From NCBI GenBank assembly GCA_007124075.1, contig SLFV01000130.1, forward strand, positions 1 through 11,588: 11,588 bases of DNA. Reading direction: 5' to 3'. The position numbers were made by a program, and so were the translations under genes. The notes under the pieces were generated by a model. It saw only the letters and a list, made by a program, of their open reading frames with translations, searched no databases and had not been told where the DNA came from. This DNA is from Roseimaritima sp. Lineage in GTDB: Bacteria; Planctomycetota; Planctomycetia; Pirellulales; Pirellulaceae. Shown piece by piece: positions 6,528 through 11,588 of this stretch (positions within the stretch are counted from its first letter, which is position 1; every line of letters starts with the position of its first letter).

Positions 6528-6532
6528 GGAGG
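6528..6532 (+). promoter_or_regulatory. Ribosome binding site of the GlmU-like gene
   Basis: GGAGG at 6528-6532 precedes ATG 6543 by 10 bases and fixes the start. The frame is open upstream to 6300, but that 81-residue stretch does not resemble the family N-terminus. Confidence 0.7.
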
Positions 6533-6542
6533 TACGGTTGCG

Positions 6543-7796
6543 ATGCAGATTGTTTGTTTTGAGGATGAATTGACAGCCCAATTGGCCCCCATCACCACGG
6601 GCCGCCCCGCCTACGCGATCCACTGTGCTTCGTTCAGCCTGCTTGATTGGTTGCAACGATTGAAATCTCCGGTCTCAGCCTACGTCCGGCCTCATTTGAC
6701 CACGATCCAAGAACTGGATTATCAGCTCACTCCCATCAGTGACCCGCTAGCCCGTGGTCCCCTTCTGCTGGTCAATGCTCGCTTGGTGCCCTCGCAAAGC
6801 AATGCCAGCGTCTTGTCTCAACTGATGAAACAGTCCCAACCCTGTCAGATTAGTGACCCGACGGGACTGCTTGCGGCAGTCGTGCCAGCGGGGTGGCAAT
6901 CCGATTCCCCAGCCCAGGGAGGCGACCAAGCGTGCAGTTTCATTGAAGCGTTACGTCTTGCGGGGCAGCAACAACCGGCTACCGCCGCACGGCTGACCAG
7001 TTTTCAGTGGCCCCACGACGTCGTTCAGTGGCACATGCGTTTGATGGCGGAAAACCTGCAATTACGGCTGCTCGAAGGTGACTACCAGCAAATGCAGGAC
7101 GGCGTATTTGTAGCCTCCGGTGCGAAAATTGGTTCACATGCCATCATCGACACAAAGGCAGGACCGATTCTTTTGGACGAAGACGTGCAGGTAGGACCGT
7201 TTTGCTACCTCAGTGGACCCGTGTACGCGGGACCGAGTAGCCGAATCATCGAACACGCAGCGCTGAAGGACGGCGTGGCGCTTGGCAGTACGGTGAAGAT
7301 TGGCGGCGAGGTCGAGGCTTCGATTATCGAATCGTTTTCCAACAAGCAGCACCACGGCTTTCTGGGGCACAGTTACCTAGGTAGCTGGATCAATTTGGGA
7401 GCCGGAACGTGTAACAGCGACCTAAAAAATACGTATGGCAAAATCAATATGGAATACCAAGGGCAGCGCGTGTCCACGGACATGCAGTTCATGGGCTGCG
7501 TCATGGGGGACTATGCCAAGACAGCGATCAATACCGGAATCTTTACCGGAAAAGTGATCGGCGTGGCCAGCATGTTGTACGGGTTTGTGACCAGCAACGT
7601 GCCTAGTTTTGTCAATTACGCACGACTTTTTGGACAAACGGCTGAAATTCCTGCAGAGGTGATGATCAGTACGCAAGCGCGCATGTTCCAACGTCGCAAG
7701 GTGCAGCAGCGAGATTGCGATCAGCAACTCATTCGCGATATGTTCACCATTACGGCGGCTGAGCGCGAACAGGGAGAAAGCATGACCCTCGGCTGA
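6543..7796 (+). CDS. GlmU-like sugar nucleotidyltransferase / N-acetyltransferase
   Basis: The 417-residue protein fits the alternative GlmU family found in Bacteroidetes and Planctomycetes (predicted UDP-N-acetylglucosamine diphosphorylase / glucosamine-1-phosphate N-acetyltransferase), which may serve cell-envelope sugar nucleotide supply. The N-terminal part (1 to about 180) begins MQIVCFEDELTAQLAPITTGRPAYAI, the expected family opening, and lacks the LAAGxGTRM loop of classical GlmU. The C-terminal part (about 185-360) is a left-handed beta-helix of hexapeptide repeats: GVFVASGAKIGSHAII, VQVGPFCYLSG, and the family signature GHSYLGSWINLGAGT at 275-289 followed by CNSDLKNTYG. H270/H271 or H276 may be the acetyltransferase general base. 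Both domains look intact. It converges on the cysteine-rich gene. The exact sugar substrate is inferred from the family. Confidence 0.85.
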   Translation: MQIVCFEDELTAQLAPITTGRPAYAIHCASFSLLDWLQRLKSPVSAYVRPHLTTIQELDYQLTPISDPLARGPLLLVNARLVPSQSNASVLSQLMKQSQPCQISDPTGLLAAVVPAGWQSDSPAQGGDQACSFIEALRLAGQQQPATAARLTSFQWPHDVVQWHMRLMAENLQLRLLEGDYQQMQDGVFVASGAKIGSHAIIDTKAGPILLDEDVQVGPFCYLSGPVYAGPSSRIIEHAALKDGVALGSTVKIGGEVEASIIESFSNKQHHGFLGHSYLGSWINLGAGTCNSDLKNTYGKINMEYQGQRVSTDMQFMGCVMGDYAKTAINTGIFTGKVIGVASMLYGFVTSNVPSFVNYARLFGQTAEIPAEVMISTQARMFQRRKVQQRDCDQQLIRDMFTITAAEREQGESMTLG

Positions 7797-7823
7797 ATTT
7801 TGAATGCATTTCTGTAGGAATCC

Positions 7824-7857
7824 AAAAAAACTCGCCAATCCGCAAGGGAAAGGCGAG
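7824..7857 (-). terminator. Intrinsic terminator of the cysteine-rich gene
   Basis: On the - strand, CTCGCC (7857-7852) pairs with GGCGAG (7836-7831) around a 15-base loop and is followed by seven T residues (7830-7824). It lies 49 bases after the stop at 7907. The loop contains a further small complementary stretch (TCC...GGA) that may extend the structure. The + side lacks a strong T-run after the stem (CTTTAG), so it is a weaker terminator for the GlmU-like gene. Confidence 0.8.
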
Positions 7858-7906
7858 CTTTAGTCGTCGAAACGTATCCGACGGAATTCCGAACTCGGCG
7901 ATTCGC

Positions 7907-8377
7907 TTAGAATCCGCAGGTCGGCTCGCAACCGCAAGCTGGCTCGAACCCACAGGCTGGCTCACAGCAGCTATGGCGATGCAAACGGGCCCGCAGACGG
8001 CTCAACAAGCTTGGCTTGCAGGGGTCACAAATGGGCTCGAAACCACACGCGGGCTCGCAACCGCAAGCAGGTGCGGGTGCGCAAACCGGCTCGCAGCCAC
8101 AAGCGGGCTCGATACCACAAGCGGGCTCGCAGCAGTGGCTGGTTCGCTTGCTGAAGAAGCCGCGCAGACGATCACACAACGAAGGACGGCAGCAGGGATC
8201 AAAGTCGCAACCGCAAGCTGGCTCGAAGCCGCAGCTTGGTTGGGGGCAACAGGTTGGAGCCGCGTCACAACAACTGTCACATCCGCCGACGTGACGGCCA
8301 AATAGGCCAGCGCTGGCGCTGGCGTTGCTGCTAACGATCATCGCAGCGGCCAGCAAAACGGGAGCAAATGTTCGCAT
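7907..8377 (-). CDS. Exported cysteine-rich hexapeptide-repeat protein
   Basis: The 156-residue product starts with a signal peptide: MRTFAPVLLAAAMIVSSNASASA, with likely cleavage after residue 23. The mature part contains 28 Cys in about 133 residues. Its basic unit is CG[C/F/I]EPA, six residues long, running up to the stop codon. A larger block is duplicated: Pro-Ser-Leu, a basic RLR segment, then CCEPACG[I/F]EPACGCEP (residues 65-97 and 122-152). The pattern suggests a disulfide-rich or metal-binding extracellular protein, as in other planctomycete Cys-rich secreted proteins, but I recognise no functional family. ATG 8377 is chosen because AAGGA lies 8 bases upstream and the signal peptide begins there; the frame is open to 8434. 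A terminator follows the gene. Confidence 0.8.
   Translation of the reverse strand: MRTFAPVLLAAAMIVSSNASASAGLFGRHVGGCDSCCDAAPTCCPQPSCGFEPACGCDFDPCCRPSLCDRLRGFFSKRTSHCCEPACGIEPACGCEPVCAPAPACGCEPACGFEPICDPCKPSLLSRLRARLHRHSCCEPACGFEPACGCEPTCGF
7913..8293 (-). repeat. 18-base coding repeats and a duplicated block
   Basis: The Cys-rich gene contains imperfect 18-base repeats encoding CGxEPA hexapeptides, clustered at about 7913-7966, 8045-8136 and 8208-8233. A longer duplication covers the PSL-RLR-CCEPACG block, about 57 residues apart at its start and 55 at its end. The lack of stop codons in the other frames here is a by-product of these repeats. Confidence 0.7.
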
Positions 8378-8385
8378 GGGAAGGT

Positions 8386-8390
8386 CCTTT
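8386..8390 (-). promoter_or_regulatory. Ribosome binding site of the cysteine-rich gene
   Basis: On the - strand AAGGA ends 8 bases before ATG 8377. It supports this start over the longer in-frame start at 8434, which would place a polar segment before the signal peptide. Confidence 0.55.
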
Positions 8391-8703
8391 TCAAAAGGGG
8401 AAGGTAGGTTCGACAACATGACCGTCACAGACACTGCAGACTGGCGTTACGTGGAGATATGCCAGACGCCAAAGCCGCCATCCGCAACCCGTCGACCGCA
8501 GTCCTGCGGGTCACTGTGATACGCCAGCTCAAAGTCTTCGTGTCCGTTGCATAGGCCGTAATTTGAATCGTCCTCCTGGATCGCAAATCATCGCTAATCC
8601 ATGCAGATTGCCTGTCGATTGTCGGCAATTGTTTCTGGCTGCGCGTATTGTGCGGATTGGACGGCGAACACGCACCATGGATCACGGTATCAACGGCGTC
8701 CTA

Positions 8704-8732
8704 GTTCCAGGTCGGGCGTGCTGCGATACAAT
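8704..8732 (+). promoter_or_regulatory. Possible promoter for the ATPase gene
   Basis: GTTCCA (8704-8709) and TACAAT (8727-8732) are separated by 17 bases, about 55-65 bases upstream of the likely start codon. The -10 box matches the sigma-70 consensus at five of six positions, the -35 box at only three. Planctomycete promoters are poorly defined, so this is tentative. Confidence 0.25.
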
Positions 8733-8794
8733 TTGAATGTTCGGTGGTGACGTTTGTGTTGAGGTCGAACTTCCAAGGTACCTGTGTGGAAATA

Positions 8795-10033
8795 ATGAGC
8801 GAATCGAAAATTCAGTTTGAAGAAATCGAAGGCGAAACGGAACTGGCACCTGTCGACCTTTATGCCCCGTTCCTGATTGCATGGGCAGCGGAACAAGGAG
8901 CGAGCGATCTGTTTATCTCGGACGACGAAAATTCAGTCGCGGTTTCGATGCGAATCATGGGATCGGTTAGGATCGTTCGTCGCCTTGCCCGCCATTATGG
9001 CAATCAGCTCCAAGGCCATTTGCGTGCCATCTCCGACGCGGCGGCCGGGAACGTGGTTCATCCCGTCGAAGGCCGCGGTTCCACGGTGGCGGACGACGGC
9101 AAACCGATCGATTTTCGCCTCAGCGCGCTTCCGACCCATTACGGCCAGGATGTTTCGATCCGCTTGTTTGATCCGACCCGGTTTCAAAGTGGCCTTGGTG
9201 CTTTGGGGTTTGACGACCACGAACTGGAGGATCTGCAGCAGATCTTGTCGGAACCGCACGGTTTGATTTTGGTTAGCGGGCCGGTTACCAGTGGAAAGAC
9301 CAGCACTTTGTATGCGGCGCTGAAACATATCAACGATGGGACGCGAAAGATTCATACGATCGAAGACCCGATCGAACATCCCTTGCGAGGAGTGAATCAA
9401 ACAAAGGTCAACCTGCGAGCGAAATTAGACTTCAGTGAACTTCTTTCCGCAGTACTTCGACACAGCCCCGATGTGGTGATGATTGGCGAAATCCGCGACC
9501 ATCAGACCGCCACCACCGCGGTCCGCGCTGCCTCCAGCGGTCAATTGGTCCTCGCCACGGTTCACGCGGATTCGTGTGCCCAAGCAATCAGTGTCATGCG
9601 ACAATACCAGGTGAATCCTGCGTTTCTGGGCAGCACGCTCGTTGCAGTGATCAATCAACGTCTGTTCCGAAGACTGGACGAAGCTTCCGCGGAAGAAATT
9701 GCCAGTGGCGACGATTTAACCACCAACCCACGAATTCGCGAGCGGTTGGCGGGCACGTCCCCCCGGCTTTGCCGCGAGGGCCAGGATGGATTCGCCAGCC
9801 TGACCTGCCTGCCGGAGCTGATGCGGCACAGTCACGATTTGGAACAAGCCATCATCAATGGCGCCCCAACCAACGAACTGGAGACCATCGCCGTGCAGTC
9901 TGGCATGCTGACCTTGGTTGAAGCTGCAGAATTAAGGATCCTTCGTGGCCAAACCACGGCCGTCGAAATGTGCCGTCTGTTGGACGCACCCCACTTGGCA
10001 CCGCTACTGGCACGGTATCGGCAGGAGGCCTGA
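8795..10033 (+). CDS. GspE/PilB-type secretion or pilus ATPase
   Basis: The 412-residue product belongs to the type II/IV secretion ATPase superfamily, hexameric cytoplasmic motors that drive pseudopilus or pilus assembly. The N2 domain is seen at about 20-127 (ASDLFISDDENSVAVSMRIMG, then DFRLSALPTHYGQDVSIRLF). The ATPase domain has Walker A GPVTSGKT (162-169), Asp box TIEDPIE (188-194), Walker B DVVMIGE followed by IRD (226-235) and His box GQLVLATVHA (249-258). The C-terminus keeps the PELM...GMLTL pattern of the family. Length is nearer PilT than full GspE because the N1 domain is absent, and the paired Cys motifs that bind zinc in GspE/PilB are missing (INQRLFRRLDEA instead). The start is uncertain: ATG 8795 is given; GTG 8786, three codons upstream, has a better-placed AAGG (8775-8778). 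No inner-membrane platform or pilin gene is adjacent. Confidence 0.85.
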   Translation: MSESKIQFEEIEGETELAPVDLYAPFLIAWAAEQGASDLFISDDENSVAVSMRIMGSVRIVRRLARHYGNQLQGHLRAISDAAAGNVVHPVEGRGSTVADDGKPIDFRLSALPTHYGQDVSIRLFDPTRFQSGLGALGFDDHELEDLQQILSEPHGLILVSGPVTSGKTSTLYAALKHINDGTRKIHTIEDPIEHPLRGVNQTKVNLRAKLDFSELLSAVLRHSPDVVMIGEIRDHQTATTAVRAASSGQLVLATVHADSCAQAISVMRQYQVNPAFLGSTLVAVINQRLFRRLDEASAEEIASGDDLTTNPRIRERLAGTSPRLCREGQDGFASLTCLPELMRHSHDLEQAIINGAPTNELETIAVQSGMLTLVEAAELRILRGQTTAVEMCRLLDAPHLAPLLARYRQEA

Positions 10034-10092
10034 TCCTAACCGAGGCAGTGGATGCCCCAGGCAATGTTCGCCAAGCGGCAGATTCCCTTGTC

Positions 10093-10144
10093 CCCTCGCC
10101 CTGCCCGAGGCAGCATGAGTATCCGGAAGAGGACACGGCGAGGG
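10093..10144. terminator. Inverted repeat between convergent genes
   Basis: CCCTCGCC (10093-10100) and GGCGAGGG (10137-10144) are exact reverse complements separated by 36 bases, in the 137-base gap between the ATPase and lipoprotein stop codons. The position suits a bidirectional transcript end, but neither side has a T-run, so Rho-independent action is doubtful. It may be only an mRNA 3'-end stem. Confidence 0.35.
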
Positions 10145-10170
10145 TCCGTAAATTCTATCTGAGGCTCGCC

Positions 10171-10593
10171 TTAGTAACCGCCGTCGTCCCGCAGACGGTC
10201 CCGCTGTGACAGTTCAACCGAAAGTGACTCACTGCCACCCTCGGGAATTTGTACCTTCGTTCGATACGCCACGGTGGGTCCCGTTTCCTGCTCGCCATCT
10301 TCGGATTGAGTCACTTCCGACGACTGTTGGAAATGGAATTCGAAAAGATATTCGCCAGCAACCGGTCCTTGTCCCTCCGCAAACGCGAAGCGGCCATCCA
10401 CCACGCTGCCAGAGGAATTCGGTGCTCCGGCACCCGCGCTCGCAGGTGTTGCCACGACATATCCCGATGGGTTCTCAAGGCCTTCGCAGGCGACCGTACC
10501 CGCAACAGGAACGCGGTTAAATCCGTCCCCACCACAGCCTGCTACAAAGACGACCGAAACTACTGCGAAAACACCAAACAAACATCGCGACAT
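10171..10593 (-). CDS. Small planctomycete lipoprotein
   Basis: The 140-residue product has a short N-region, a hydrophobic helix (about 6-18) and lipobox VAGC, giving C20 as the lipidated residue. The mature part starts GGDGFNRVPVAGTVACEG, the V-x-G-x-V opening of small planctomycete carboxypeptidase-regulatory-like (beta-sandwich) lipoproteins, and ends with strands such as YLFEFHF and TKVQIPEGGSESLSVEL. It probably sits on the periplasmic face of a membrane; its function is unknown. ATG 10593 is preceded by AGGA 10 bases upstream; an in-frame TTG at 10602 is too close to that site. It follows the DUF1559 gene by 121 bases on the same strand, a pairing common in planctomycetes. Confidence 0.8.
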   Translation of the reverse strand: MSRCLFGVFAVVSVVFVAGCGGDGFNRVPVAGTVACEGLENPSGYVVATPASAGAGAPNSSGSVVDGRFAFAEGQGPVAGEYLFEFHFQQSSEVTQSEDGEQETGPTVAYRTKVQIPEGGSESLSVELSQRDRLRDDGGY

Positions 10594-10714
10594 ATTGCAC
10601 AATTCCTACGCGGCATGAAGGATTAAATTACACCAAAAGCGCTGCGAACTGGCGGGCGTCGGCACGTTCCCCGAGTCCACCAATTCGAAGCGAAAAATGA
10701 GTGATCACGAACTA

Positions 10715-11588
10715 CTAGGGCAGTTCGACCGGGTTGCCATCTCGACGATTACACAATCGACGGTAGGTAACCAAATCAATCGTCTCGGGCAGGAATCGAA
10801 CCGAACCATCTGCCAAGGTAAACTGCGCGCCTCCGGGATGCCGGGAGTAGAATCCCGACTTGAACTGCCAAAGGTTGTCACATGGGTTGGCCACATGGTC
10901 GTAATTGATCCCAAACCCCGCCACACCTAATGCATTCCCATCACCCCGATTTGGGTGCTCCATCTGATCTGAGGCAGTCACCGAATACATCCCGCCGGCA
11001 CCATTAATTGCCCTGCTTTGGCAGCGGGGAAGAAAAATATCCCAACTACGCTCCCCGAACATCAAAACGTTACTCAACCCATCGGTAACGTCACGAAAGT
11101 TAATTCGACTGTCAGCAAAGAAAACCCCGTTTGCATTATTCTGGCGATTGTCGATGTTTAAATTACCGCGACCCGTATTGACGCCGATGTAGTTGGTCAC
11201 CGCAATTGAGATTCGGTCTCCGTTTAGGTTCGCTGGGCGACGTTCTCCCACGGTCATGAGGGGAGGGCCGTCCGCCGAGGGGCATCGCATCGTAGGTACC
11301 GGTGTCTCCGCAACTGCGATAACGACCGGATCATTTAACGACATCGCTGCGTGACCAATTCGCACCTGCAAGGTGTCGTGCTGGGGTGTCAGTTCCATGA
11401 ACGGAGCAATCAACGCGGACCACGACCAACCGGCATTGTGTCGAATGGCGGTAAAATGCTGGTAGGTCTGACCTCGAAAATTCTGAGCGATTCCATAATC
11501 GTTGATGTAACCCGATGGAAGCGAATTAAACGTGTCGTGATAGTTATGCGCAGCCAAGCCAAGCTGCTTCAGATTGTTGCTGCACGAC
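10715..11588 (-). CDS. DUF1559 pseudopilin-like protein (N-terminus off the window)
   Basis: The last 290 residues of a DUF1559 protein are visible; the frame stays open to the right edge. The first residues are SCSNNLKQLGLAAHNYHDTFNSLPSG, the conserved segment that normally follows the prepilin-type N-terminal helix (GFTLVELL...), which lies beyond the window. Other family marks are GWSWSALIAPFMEL, MRCPSADG, TNYIGVNTG, FRDVTDGLSNVLMFGER and the C-terminal HPGGAQFTLADGSVRFL. DUF1559 proteins form a very large planctomycete family believed to be exported through a type II secretion/pilus-like route; individual roles are unknown. The lipoprotein gene follows 121 bases downstream. Only about 30-40 N-terminal residues should be missing. 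Confidence 0.92.
   Translation of the reverse strand, partial: SCSNNLKQLGLAAHNYHDTFNSLPSGYINDYGIAQNFRGQTYQHFTAIRHNAGWSWSALIAPFMELTPQHDTLQVRIGHAAMSLNDPVVIAVAETPVPTMRCPSADGPPLMTVGERRPANLNGDRISIAVTNYIGVNTGRGNLNIDNRQNNANGVFFADSRINFRDVTDGLSNVLMFGERSWDIFLPRCQSRAINGAGGMYSVTASDQMEHPNRGDGNALGVAGFGINYDHVANPCDNLWQFKSGFYSRHPGGAQFTLADGSVRFLPETIDLVTYRRLCNRRDGNPVELP

Larger units (their letters stand above)
8378..8794. other. Divergent intergenic region
   Basis: No convincing gene is present between the Cys-rich gene and the ATPase gene. The 86-codon frame on the - strand at 8425-8685 has no recognisable features. Visible structure: CCGCAG (8496-8501) and CTGCGG (8504-8509) form a tight dyad, and TGGCGT/ACGCCA inverted pairs occur around 8444-8471. 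Promoters for both flanking genes should lie here. Confidence 0.5.

Noticed and set aside
6300..6542. Longer N-terminus for the GlmU-like protein (start at 6300, +)
   Set aside because: The family N-terminus begins at MQIVCF (6543), which has GGAGG upstream; the extension overlaps the divergent gene's leader and has no similarity to the family.
8425..8685. 86-codon open frame on the - strand in the divergent region
   Set aside because: No motif, signal or ribosome site, and the frame overlaps the expected promoter region.
8744..8794. Longer start for the ATPase at GTG 8744
   Set aside because: It starts about 5-17 bases from the best -10-like box, has no ribosome site, and the extra residues are not family-like. 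GTG 8786 remains a real alternative to ATG 8795.
10792..10802. GGAATCGAACC, resembling the reverse complement of a tRNA T-arm
   Set aside because: It lies inside the well-conserved DUF1559 coding sequence (DGSVRFLPE region), and no acceptor, D or anticodon arms could be assembled around it.

Overview
The window looks like chromosomal DNA from a planctomycete of the Pirellulaceae type (Rhodopirellula and relatives). The main evidence is the DUF1559 gene followed by a small lipoprotein gene, a free-standing bacterial microcompartment (BMC) shell protein, a secreted cysteine-rich hexapeptide-repeat protein, and an intergenic hairpin of a kind I recall as widespread in planctomycete genomes. The assignment comes from family recognition, not from a search. 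No tRNA, rRNA, CRISPR array, transposase or phage gene was seen.

Left part (1-3247, all + strand): the end of a SUF iron-sulfur cluster assembly locus, with sufD and a short MIP18/SufT-type gene 26 bases later. sufB and sufC are expected just upstream of the window. Next come a DinB-like four-helix protein and a protein in which two BMC shell domains are joined by a linker of about 40 residues.

Middle (3280-6279, - strand): a FabF-like ketosynthase with Asp where the catalytic Cys should be, a gene-free stretch (4558-4926), and a membrane-anchored lipoprotein alpha/beta hydrolase of the DUF900 type. The gene-free stretch holds a 206-base element with about 20-base terminal inverted repeats. 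Inside it are two adjacent tandem duplications and two inverted copies of a 20-base hairpin.

Right part (6280-11588): a divergent promoter region leads to a GlmU-like sugar nucleotidyltransferase/acetyltransferase (+). This gene converges on the cysteine-rich exported protein (-), which has a good intrinsic terminator. A second divergent region leads to an orphan GspE/PilB-type ATPase (+), which converges on a small lipoprotein and a DUF1559 pseudopilin-like protein (both -). The DUF1559 gene runs off the right edge.

The genes do not form one pathway. The supported units are the SUF pair and the DUF1559-lipoprotein pair; the rest look like single-gene transcription units. The most unusual items are the Cys-to-Asp ketosynthase, the fused BMC protein with two different pore loops, and the inverted-repeat-bounded element at 4704-4909.
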